Source: Hypholoma sublateritium FD-334 SS-4 (lineage: Eukaryota > Basidiomycota > Agaricomycetes > Agaricales > Strophariaceae). From it: a stretch of 41,127 nt of DNA. Below are positions 18,754 to 29,999 of the stretch, piece after piece. The translations under genes and the position numbers were made by a program. Numbering within the stretch: position 1 is the first letter of the stretch; each line of letters starts with the position of its first letter. A model generated the notes under the pieces. That model was not told where the DNA came from. It ran no database searches and saw nothing but the letters and a program-made list of their open reading frames with translations. Location: contig KN817562.1 in NCBI GenBank assembly GCA_000827495.1, positions 2,667 to 43,793 of the forward strand. Reading direction: 5' to 3'.

Positions 18754-21526
18754 ACCGCAGTCGTGACCATGTCAATCGGGTTCACATGGTTCTTCGGTGG
18801 AATTGAGTACATTGGCTCACAGCTTAGTAAATTTAGTACGACGTATTTTTCAACAAAACAGCGGTCAGTTTATGTCAGAGATAGATTCTGTCCCCATATT
18901 GACCACCAAGTCAGCCGATATTGACCACCAAGTCAGCCGATTATGCCTCCAACTGAAATTACGTACACACGCGCTCCCTCGCGCATTTGCTAGTGCCGGA
19001 ATCGTCGTGACCAAAAAGGCACATCCGTTGGGAATACAAGCGATCTCCGAGTAGATAAAGGTATCTTCTGTTATTACTGATATTCTCTATGGGCGTTGAC
19101 AGATGTACGCCACATCATGCACGAATTCCTTGTTCTTCTTCTTTTTTGTCCTGGGTCGGAAATTACCGCTCACATGAGTGCACGAGGCATAGGGGGTGTT
19201 CAATCTTAATTCAATCAAGTAATTCTTTCCGAAGATTTGTACGTCAGGGAGGTCGACGCGACTTGGCCTTTTTTTGTGCGTACGGAGTGTTCCGAAAACA
19301 CGAATGCGCCACTAATAAGCAAACAGGGCCTAGACCCCCAGATCGCTCCGAGAGTTTGAACACAAGTGTTCTGTTCGCCGAAACAGTTTACAGCATATTA
19401 TTTGACGCCGATGCCCTAGAGCGCAGATCATAAATATCGCGCACAGCAATGTTGGCGTCGAGACGAGGCGAGGCTGATGATGGCTGATGCAGATACCCTT
19501 ACCATGAACCAAGGTCCGTCAACGTGCATCATACGCTTCACACTGCTGCGTTGATTTAAATCCGTTGTCTCAGACGGTTATTTACTGGTACATTGCGGCG
19601 GTGAAGTCCAAGGGTTGCAACCTCAATACAACCGTTATCATCACCAATTATCACAATCAAGGTTCTGTGCTGAACCCATGGCTATCTTTAGTTGAGAACG
19701 TCTATCTTCATTGGGCAGTTCTTGGACACAAAAATAGGTTCTGACTTGACGCAGCAGCAAGGCATCGTAGCCTATCACCGGGTCACCCTGACGCAGCCAG
19801 CAGCAGCTTATCATCAGGACCCTAGTTTTCATTAGGTGACCGAATTGATAAAAAAAAGCCTACCGACAGCGCCAAATTGTAACGTGCCCCGCTTCATCGA
19901 GGCCATGCGTACCTATTCGGGAAAGAGGGTGCCCAATCGCGCCCGTGCTGTGTCCGCTAGTGGCATATGGTGAGTTCTGTCTCGGTAGTTCGACCAGATA
20001 TTCTACAGAAGCGTGTACGGCGCGCCATGCTGTATCCGCATTCCCCAACGGCGATTACTAGTCGATGATGTGATGAGCATATGCTGCTATCTTGTGCGTC
20101 CCCAAGCCAAGGTGCCGATCACACCGCTACTTCCCATGGGCTCTAAATCGATGTATGTTTAGCTGTAGGCTGGGTATTGAGACGACTTGCATCTCCACGT
20201 GCACGAGGGAATTTGAAACTTCCACAGAGGTTTGTTCGCAGTACCGATAATATTGATGTAAGTAAAAAAAACTAACAGTGGTGTCATAAGTACAAAGAAT
20301 ACTTATCTGTGCGCTAGACGAAACCTGACGCGCGGATGATAGTAATTGTAGAGCCTCAGTGCGTTAGCGACTTAGCATAATTTGGACAAATATTCACGTA
20401 GCATCACACGACGTCATACAATTTCCTCTCGGTAAAACCAGTTATCACAGGGCGATAATTGCAGGTCGAACAAGATACATGGCCATCGGTAAGCAACTTT
20501 AAGGATAGAAATTCGTCTCAAGGACACGGCGACAATGCGTCAATCTTTGGAACTTGATTGTCTCCTGTGCGGTGCGGAAGATGTGTAGGCTTAAACGGTA
20601 ACGACGTTGCGAATATATTTATCGCAGGCGTATCCCAGCAGGAGTAAGAGTAGGGTACTTTCATAGATATACTTACACAGTAAAGATTCAGTGACAACGC
20701 ATCTAAGTAAGTACGCTGCAGACAAAATAAATAGGTGTAGTGGACGGATGGGGAACAGAACCGTACACATAATAGTCTGCGCAGTCCAGACTAGAACTGG
20801 CCGACGCCCCACCTGTAACCACCGCATGGCCAAATACGCTTTATTGTGTCGCCCGTGAGTTTGGCTCCGCCCGCGCAATATTTCGAAACCGGGGGATATT
20901 TCGAGCAGTGCCCAACACAGCCGAGACCAATGCCATGCATGTATTTGCAGCGTATTAATTCACATATACTGCGTGCACCTAAAGAGGCGCATACCATGGA
21001 CCGACAGGCCGACGCAGCTGACGTCTTCGACTTGATTCACGGAGCACAGATATATTCTAGATGTTGCCGGAGCGAAACAGCAGTGCACGTCCAATATGGC
21101 AAGTACAATCGAGGCCGCACCGCGCGCGCGTGCAGATGACACTAAACAGTCCGCCAACGTCGGCGACATACACATCACAGGTAGTGAGCGATGTTAGACG
21201 AGGCCTGACGAGGGCCTACGAGGGCGCGTCCTAGGAATCCCGCGACGCACACATGGACACACATGCTTGCGGTTCGTGGGCAAGGGTCCACAGCGCGATT
21301 AATTATAATACGGGGGCTATGACAAGGACCCTGGACCTACGTTTGTTGGCGCTGACAAATTCCGTCCAGGAACGGTATGTATCGCCTCGCTCGAAGTGTG
21401 ACCGTTCCGGAATGGCGATGATCATGATACGCCATCTAAATTGTCGCCAGAAAGATCATCGAACGCAAAGGAGCGCCGGAAATGAAAATTATATAGCGCG
21501 AGGATCAAAAAGAGGGTGCAAATGCA
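18754..21526. other. Gene-poor region
   Basis: Frames are short and overlapping, without recognisable domains. It contains the 22-bp tandem duplication at 18896-18939. The right end presumably holds the 3' UTR of the PP4 gene. No tRNA or other RNA gene found by eye. Confidence 0.35.
18896..18939. repeat. Perfect 22-bp tandem duplication
   Basis: The unit starting ATATTGACCACC and ending GTCAGCCG occurs twice head-to-tail without mismatch (18896-18917 and 18918-18939). Being perfect, it looks recent. Confidence 0.9.
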
Positions 21527-23179
21527 TCATAGGAAATAATCCGCAGGTGGTCGTTTGGCCGGTATTGATTTAACATCCTAGGCGGAGCAGGAGGAGATAT
21601 GAGCATGGTCAATAAAGACGAAGATGGATAAAGTGCGCCAAAAGAGCACGGGTGACACAGAAATGTGATGATGGAAAAGAAAATGAACTTACTACGGCAG
21701 CGTGATGGAACACTTTATACTCTTGTGCGAGGTGTTCATCGAGTTCCAAGATCGACGCGACATTTCCACATCTATAGGTGTACGTTTGTTCAGCAAGTGC
21801 AGACTTATCAGAACCCCATGGCTTCGTCGAAGACACGCAGAAGATATATGTCTATGAACATGCGACAACGAAACACGGACCAAAGGCGCCAAGATAAAAG
21901 ACGTAAAATTGTCGCGATACGGCACAGATCGGGAGCCGCAATTAAAAAGAGAACGTACCTATAGCAATAATTCGGTGCGCTCCAGACCGTTACAATCGTC
22001 TGATCAAACATGAGTTTGTAGCCTTCCATGGCCAGTTGGTGAGCTCGCGCAATCAGATCAATGCCGTTGTTGTGCGCGAAGTTTTTGGTTACATCAGCCC
22101 CGAAGAGAAAGCCCGCCCCTCGTGGCGACATGGCCCATCCACCGATGTCTAAGCCGGGGCATCAGATGCTGACAGAAAGGATGGCGAAGGCTTGCGCACC
22201 GTCTGGGTCGGACCACAGTAAATCACACATGGTGCCATCGTGAGGTACCTCTTGCTTGCGGTCGATTGCGCGGATCTGCGCGGAGAAAAATGTGGGGAAA
22301 AGGTACAGTGAGTGGGTTGAACGGAGTACGCCTGACAGGTGGACCTAGAGTGTCGGCAGCGCACCTGATCTATGTTGAAGAGATTCGGACTCAGGCCGCC
22401 ATGTACGCAGAACACCCGCCCGTCCACCATCGCGCCCAGAGCGAGATAATCGAATACTTCGCAGCACCACCGCCAGACGTTGCTGCTACCGTACTTGCGT
22501 TGGCACTCGTCGTAAAAGCCGTAAACTTGAGTGATCTGCCGCGACTCATGGTTCCCGCGAATGAGAGTGATGCGCTCGGGATATCGGACCTTCAGTGCGA
22601 GCAGGAGCAGGAACGTCTCGACGCTGTAAAACCCCCGATCAACGAAATCGCCTACGGTGGATGGACGATGAGAGGGTGTACCAAAGGTACACGTAACTGG
22701 ACGTACCCATGAACAGATAATTAGTCTCTGGACAAAAACCGCCCATCTTGAACAGCTCCATTAGATCGAAAAATTGCCCATGGATGTCGCCGCAAATCTG
22801 AATGGAATCGTAATGACAGACAGGTTGTCAGGAACGCAAGAAGGATGAGTTCGGGGGGAATGAGTAGAGGCGGGCCGGTGGTGTTAAGGGTCGCACACAT
22901 ACCGTTACTGGTGAATCCACGACCTGGACGTTCCCTTCCTCTATCAAGATCTCGCGCGCTTTCAGACATAGCCGCTTCACTTGCTCTTCTGAGATGGGCT
23001 CACAGCGCATAAGCTGCTCGATCTGCCTAGATGATAATTCGACATGCGCGCGCGGTTCGTGTAGCGGTTACAGGGCGGATGGCGCGGTCGCGAGAGAAGG
23101 GTGGGCAAGACAAAGTATGAAATAATGAGACGCATTTCCGGTCAAGTATGAGCACTCACTGGTCCAAGTCGCTCGGCAT
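21527..23179 (-). CDS. PPH3: Protein phosphatase 4 catalytic subunit (305 aa)
   Basis: PPP-family Ser/Thr phosphatase of the PP4C/Pph3 type, which acts in DNA-damage recovery and other signalling. Eight exons on the minus strand: 23179-23160, 23026-22903, 22797-22707, 22651-22365, 22275-22200, 22148-21959, 21771-21693 and 21577-21527. All junctions are GT-AG and in phase, total 918 nt. It starts [17 protein letters not shown]. Metal-binding motifs are GDIHGQFF (about residue 50), [13 protein letters not shown] (about 78) and [19 protein letters not shown] (about 112). The [20 protein letters not shown] and [10 protein letters not shown] segments follow. The C-terminus is PADYFL, the methylatable PP2A/PP4-type tail. 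Peptides such as RRCE/MRCE near the N-terminus and [14 protein letters not shown] favour PP4 over PP2A or Sit4. Human PPP4C has 307 residues. The 133- and 187-nt introns are longer than most in this window. Confidence 0.96.
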
Positions 23180-23645
23180 CTCAGCGGCTATTATTCCTCT
23201 GTGATCTCTCTAGTGAATGCGCGGGCCAGAAGCGAGGCAATCTAAGCGTTGGCCGGAGGATGATGGTGGTACAAGGTCAACCATTGATTTCACGCCAAAC
23301 TTCCTCTTTGGGAATAGTCGCACGCAAAGATCATAATTTCGAGCCCTTGATTATGCCTCCATTAATATTGATTGACCCAACGCGCGAAGCATAGATAACA
23401 CCAAGTGCAATATATGTGACAGTGTAAGGTAGTACATAGAGCAGTAGTATATAGAAAGCAGGACATAGTATGTTTATCGAAAGCGGAAAACAGTAGGTAC
23501 GAGAGCGCGGTGCATAGACAGGAAGTAATGTCGCGAAGACATGATACACATAATACAGACATAGATGCTGATGAAATGAAGCTTATCGGCCACTAAATAG
23601 ACCAATCTAAGTAATGCAACAAGAGAAACAGAAAATGAATTACAA
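23180..23645. other. Intergenic region between PP4 and the zinc-finger gene
   Basis: Holds the PP4 promoter on its left and probably the 3' UTR of the zinc-finger gene on its right. No gene seen. Confidence 0.4.
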
Positions 23646-25127
23646 TCAAACCAGAGCCGCACCAGCGTTCTTTCGCATGCCGCTTTCGCCCTTCCAGGCG
23701 CCGTGGCCAAGCCCAAGCGACTGGTGGTACGAGTACGCCTCGCTGCCGAGCGGCTGCGGCTGGTGCATGTACGAGCTCGCGTGCGACTGGGAGTGTCGGT
23801 CATCACGGTGTCGGATAAAACGCACGTCCTGGATCGGCGCGAGGATTGGCGGCGGCGAATCAAAGCGGCTCTGATTGTGTACGGTGCCACTAGACGAATA
23901 TGCGTTGTGCATCATGTGCGACTGGGAGTTGATGTGCGACGCGCCCATATTGGCGTGCTCCGCCATCATGCCGTTCGACTGATGGTATGCGTGCGTCCCG
24001 TCATCGTGGAACACCGGGTATGTGGGGGTCGGAGGGCCCGACGTGTGGGAAGAGACAGATTGTGAAGATGAGGGCGAGGCTGGGGCCGCGGTCGACTGCG
24101 CCTGCGAGTACGACGATTGAGGATGGGAGATGTGAGAGATAGAGTGGCGCGACGAAATCGACACAGGTGAGTTGCCGCGGTTCTGGGGTGGCTGGTGCAT
24201 CGAATAGCTGTCGTGGTTACTGGAGTAAGAATTGCCGTTAGATATGCTATTTCCGGACCCTGAGCCGGCGTGAATGTATTGGAATCCATTTCCTTGCGAC
24301 TGTTCCTGATATGTCGACGTGCCGCTGCGGTATGAATAACTTTGGCTGTTCGATCCCGACATCCCCAGACCCTGCGATGACATCGGCAGAAGATGGTGAG
24401 GCGTTGTGTAGGACGTCTCCGGCGATGAAGAAGAAGAAGAACGGTCAGATGAGCTTTCCATCCGAGAGTTAGTGAGGGCCAGTGTGGCGGTAGCTGGGAG
24501 AGTTGCCTGAGCTAAAGGAGGGGGGGAATCAGGGGGACTGGAGTGGTGGCTGTAGATGTGCGCAGGCTCAAGTGGAGGAGGTGACGCAAGAGAAGGCGGA
24601 GACTCGGGCGCTTCTGAAGCAGCAGCGGAAGCAGCGGCAGCGGCAGCGGCGGCTGCAGCAGCTTTCTTAGAGACCCGGCCGCCAGCCGTCCGCGTAGAAC
24701 TCCGTCGGGAGCCAGGGGAAAGGTGAATACGGTAACTGACGATAGAGATATAAGCGTCGTATTGCCTCCATCGCTCTCAAGAACATAACACGACTTACTG
24801 TTGCTGCAAGTTGTCCTGGCGCGAACAACGCGTCTCGCAACCAGGGAAAGGGCATTTGTGGTTACGTTCGCCGGTATGGACACGGGAGTGACGAGCTAGG
24901 TGCCCGCTCGTTGTGAATGCGCGGTCGCATGTGCCACAAACATGCTTTTTCTTGCCGCCGGATCCGGATGAAGCGGAAGCAGAAGGCGTACTGGGATGCT
25001 GAGAGGCGGGAGAGAGTGGCGGCGACGACGTCGATGAGTTCGAGTCAGGGAGATACTGGGCGCCAGTGAACTGTGAGTGGTAGAACTGGGCTCCAAGATG
25101 CTTAGCCTGGGATTCGGCGCGAGGCAT
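23646..25127 (-). CDS. Nrg1-type C2H2 zinc-finger transcription factor (472 aa)
   Basis: Exons 25127-24799 and 24735-23646 on the minus strand join over a 63-nt GTAAGT intron; the total is 1419 nt in frame. Two adjacent C2H2 fingers lie at residues 64-84 (C64, C67, H80, H84) and 92-114 (C92, C97, H110, H114). The first reads FTTSGHLARHSRVHTGERNH. This and the second finger's DNLQQHYRIHL closely match the Nrg1/Nrg2 repressor type, which mediates glucose and alkaline-pH repression in yeasts. After the fingers come a poly-Ala tract and a long Ser/Gln/His/Pro-rich disordered tail, as is usual for such regulators. The second finger has RCSRQDN where RFSRHDN is usual. The frame stays open to an ATG at 25286, so the start could be further upstream; 25127 was chosen because MPRAESQAKH begins the compositionally conserved part. 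Confidence 0.85.
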
Positions 25128-28100
25128 GACGACTCCGAGCAAGGGTGGCGAATGAGGGGTAATTTTATCCAGGGAGGAGCCAAAACTATGAAATATAAAG
25201 GTTATGCAGAGGACCCCTTGTCTACCTTGGCGCAGCGAGATCGTACGTAAATCTAGACCCATGTGGATCCAGATTATCCGGACCAAAATACGCCAGTTGC
25301 TTTTGGACCTTTCCCGGTCATTCTCCCGAACCCTCCATTTTTGGAATAACCAACAAAAAAACAGCCTCCTTTAGCTCAAATCCGTGTGCATCGAAGCCTC
25401 CAAATCTGGGCACGTGGTAACCGCCCACCTTCCTCTTCGCTTCCTAAAAATTCGCGGGATTGTCGCCTAGTCGCCGATTTTTCAGCTCGTGCTGAGCCGT
25501 ATTTTGTTGTGTTACACCTTCAGTAATCTCCAGTGGTATCTTTCCATGTAAGATAATAATTGTATGGATGAACCATCAATGACCGCGCACGAAGTCCCCA
25601 TCAGTTTTAGGCCAGAATATAAGTAGCCCCTGTGATAGATCACCCACGAGATCTACGTGGTGTGATTCCTGACATAACATACCCGTAAAGTTATATATTC
25701 AAGTAGTGTGCAGCGGCACCCTATAGAACTCCGATCAGCCTCTTGCCGCTTGATCAATTTAGGTGGCTTGATATGTCTTTCTCTGATCTCTGCTCAGTCG
25801 CTGTGACCTAGTTTCCTCAGGGTCTCCGGGACCGACCAAGCGTCGTCGTTACAGCCCGGTACGCAAGGGTACGCAGTGTACACTGTACTTCGCGCATCGG
25901 GGCTGTGGATACTGTAAAACAGCCATCGTGCGACACAGCCTCGCATCGTTCTCCTCAGCTGAGCCAACCTGGTCAAATATATAGTGCGCTTCACCGCAAG
26001 TGACCCGAAAGATTCGGGCTTCTACCATAGGCGTGGCTGCTCTTGCCATTCAACTGACCTAAATCAACGTTGGCAGCTTGTCGCTAGGAGCCTCACAAGT
26101 CGAAAAGTCGGCAATTGAGACCGTGATGGAGAGAGCGACGGCTTTATCGACAAGGAGATAATGGGAAGCAAGCACCAAGAAAGTCAGAGAAGCTCAGTTT
26201 TACATCCATTTGAACTTTGCGCTTTGCCTAGTTTCCATCTACTTGGGGAACAGTCAATCTATCGCGATAAGAAATCCGCTTGTTCTTTTGCAATTTTTGC
26301 CTTTACTATAACCCTTTCTCCACGTCTTCATGAAGTCGTTCGAGCACAGATTCTCGTTGGGCAGTACCAGATGTTCTATGAGCGAAGAGTTCTAGCGCAA
26401 ATCTAATTGTATGTGGTCACAATGCACACGTCATGTAACATTGAGTCTGCCTGATAACGTGTTCCAGGCACGCCGGGCGGCGAATGGTGAATGGCGTAAG
26501 GACAATATTGCTATAACATTGTCGATTGAGATCAAGATGAAGATAAGAGTGGCACGCCCAGATGTATTAGCTGCTGTGTGTACTCCAAGCGCTATAGCAG
26601 CGGAACCAAAAACATGCGCGGCTGCGACGATGCAGATTCTCCCCCGGACCAACTCGAGAGCGAAGAAACAATGCGTAAGTATGGAATCTGGATTCTATAG
26701 AACGCAGACCGAATAAGAGCTTGTCAATAATGGCAGGAGGGCGCCAGGACAGATCAGATGATGATAGCGCGATCAATTCAAGCCTCGCATGCCGTTGTAC
26801 CATCACCTGGAAATTTGTATTTCGATCATTTACCGCATTAGCAGAATGCTCCCACCGCGCCCTTTGCCACGCCTTCGCAAAAAAAATCGACGTTGGTCCT
26901 CATGCACTGATACACGACATCTGTATGTAAAATTGTAAACAAATCCCCTCCGTGCGGCGTAGGGTGTTAATAGTTAGCTTAAAGGCAAATTACGCTATCA
27001 ATGAGGCGTGTACAACTATGAAGACCTTCCACGCAGAGATCATGAAAAGAGTTCGCGCCAATCCATACCAGCAGCTTGTGTCCTGTATAATCCGTCCCGC
27101 TGTGGTCCCTAACATTCAGGGTGCTTCAACTTCTCATCTGCGCTCAAGAGCTTTTCAGGTACAGATGATGTGGCGGTGTTATGTGAGGGTCTAGCGCACT
27201 TACGCCGCGCGCCTTGTTCGAGTGGAAAAGAGGGAAAAGGCGGACATCCTGGGATATGAAATTTTGGCGCGAATTCCCTAACGGAGCCAAGGCCGACGGC
27301 AACTTTCTTGCTATTTTTCAGGGTTCGTGGTTAAATTACTCCCCGATGTGTTTTGCATCAAACAAACCATGACAAAGACTACCTTATACTTCCGTGGAAA
27401 TCGCAACCCTGTGGTATTGACTGACCGAATAACGGGACCTGAATGTGCATCGGTAGAACCTGCGCGATATGCCTCTGTGAGATGTTGGGCTGCGAAAGCA
27501 CCTCCCTTCCTGCCTCGCCTTCCACACTCTTGCAGGACGTAAGCGTAGGATTATTTTGAGAACTCATATCGGATAGAATTGACGTCCCAAATGCAACTCG
27601 AATGTATTAGCACCATCTCACCGACATCTTCTCTAAAGTTCAAACTCACTGGATAGTGAATTCCCATGTCGCGGAGGAAATTGCGTTAGGTAAAAAGGAG
27701 ACATCATGGATACAGTGGATCAGTGATGGACTGAGCCGTTAATCCCAAATTCCCAATAGCGATAGCATCAACCGCACTTTAAGTAGAGCAACATTGAATT
27801 AAACGACGTAAAGTACACTTATTTGCCAGACCCTCTGCGCGCTCTAGAACTGTTGACCAAGTAACAGTCTGCCTGAGTTAAATATGCACGGGTATTCGCT
27901 GAGAAATCCAAGTAAATTTTTCGTGGATGGCCTAATTTTAATCGGTGGGGCGCGTGATATCTACATTACTCCACAACAAGCCGTGAGAGCAAAGGAAACA
28001 AGTCCTCGAACCACGGTAAATCAATATTTAGATCGAATATAAATATTTAACACACCATCGTTATTTTATGTTAATTTTCCTTCCCAGGATATACGAGGGG

Positions 28101-29999
28101 CAAAACCTTCGTTTCAACCTGAAACCAGGAAACGTTGAACAGTTTAATGTAGAAATCTAGCCTCCCTCGCCGCGCGGTCCAGGAGGCAGAGAGACGGCTT
28201 GACTTTCATGAAGCAACAACGATGAATATTCACTGAACTCGGATTTCGGGACGAGTACCCCATACAAAGCGCCAATCAAACCCTGTGAATCATCGGCATA
28301 CCATTTGCGATGTTCGCGACGTCGGTTAAGGGACAGTCGATGCTTGCTGTGCACCACAGCTCAAGGACTGCTCTCCCGCGGGTATTCTGTTACCTCACAT
28401 TATGTTACCTCATAAGAGGGCAGAGTGCGCATGTCCTAGGCAAGGACTTAGATTTCTAGCCATCCTTGGATGCACCTATGCTCGACCGAGTCGGTTCTTG
28501 TCACTGGGTGCCAGATCCCGCAGGTCGGACCGTAAAGAACTAAATTAAGATGGGCCCGCCTCCATCGCCGAAGAGTGCTGTCAGAAATAATCCACATCAT
28601 CCAAAAGATGTCAGCGTTTGAGCAGCAAATAGAAAGGCGAGCACAACATGGAATATGACCACCGCGGCCGCGAGGCTTTAATAATGGTGTAAACAATGGC
28701 GGATGCTCACTGCGACAAAGTCGATCAGCTAGAAAGTCGACAAGTCGTGATATTCCAAGCGCATCCTACTTCAATGAGTTGATGAGTCTGGAAACCCAAG
28801 TGCTGCTCAGTGCTCACCGATTGACCCGCTGTCCGGAATGAGAACAGTTTCGAATTGGACGCGTTCATACAGGCCGTGAGATGCTAGGCGTCCCGAAGCC
28901 GGTGAATAAGTACAGACGGCTAGTCAGGCTTCAGGGCAAGGGCATGATACGTATATCTGTCACTGGCGAAACGTAGGCAGGAGAGGAATCTTCAATCGAT
29001 GTAAAGATAAGCGCCACTGAGTATTGCAGAGATAAGTCGCCTCCTGTCGCCTCCTCAATCATAATAATCCAGTGCCCCACGACAGAGATCGTTTCGGCGG
29101 GAAATGATGCCTGTCCGCAAAACATGGATACCTGGTGCTGCATGTATGTATCAGAGCAAAACCGCCTTATCGAAGGGATTCCACGATGTCGGCGGCTCGA
29201 CATGGAACACCGCGTTGAGGATAAATCCCTTCCGGAATAAATTGGAGATGGAACGACGGAACCATGCTCCGCGAAAGATCATCGCCAGTCAAGGCAGATT
29301 TCCGCCGGGGTCCGAACTTGGCTGATGTCGCCTACTCAGTTCCCAGAAGCAGTAAGATATCGTTGCAGCAGTGGCCACGTTACCATATATCTTAGATTAT
29401 AATCCGGAAAGTGAGCTGTAGCCCCTGGTGATCCTCAGAGAGCACAATTGCGGTGCAGTCTGCGGCGTGTGCAGACATTCGCTGCCAAACCACTTCAGGT
29501 GTTGTAAGAGTGCTAACGACCAGACTTACTTAGTATTCAGGCAAGATATAGCGCTCCCATATATATCGAACATGCTCGAGGAGTAGCGTGAGGAGGAAAT
29601 TGAAGCTCGCCCAGTGAGATATCCAACTGGTGTGTGACGAGACCTTGAGCCGACTCTGAAGAGACGTTCGGAGTAAGTATTCTTCAATCCCAGATCGGCT
29701 TTTCCCGTAGTTGAACTCAAGCGAGTATCAACCTGCATCAACGTTACAAACCCACCTCCTGTCTAGCTCCCTCAATATATCTCTGTATTGTGTATCATAC
29801 TAATTAAATTTATGTCCGCACCACGAAAAACGTTCCATTGAAGGCCGAGACGGAAATCTTGGGGGCTTTGTACAACGCGAGCGCAGGTTTTGCGCAGGTT
29901 ATAAAAAGATTCTAGGGACAAAACGTTATCATCCCCGGGCCGTCATTGCCGTAATCAGTGCGGGAGGTTGGCGTTGCTCTTTCTCTTCCTGCGCTCACC
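25128..29999. other. Long gene-poor region
   Basis: The left end carries the promoter of the zinc-finger gene. The remainder has only short frames (60-100 codons) without recognised domains. A few have protein-like composition, for example a minus-strand frame at 28931-29203 with TISVVGHWIIMIEEATGGDL. Nothing could be spliced into a gene. No tRNA, rRNA or clear transposon ends seen. Confidence 0.35.

Noticed and set aside
21527..25127. PP4 and the zinc-finger gene as a co-regulated unit
   Set aside because: They are tandem on one strand with a separate promoter interval; nothing in the sequence links them.
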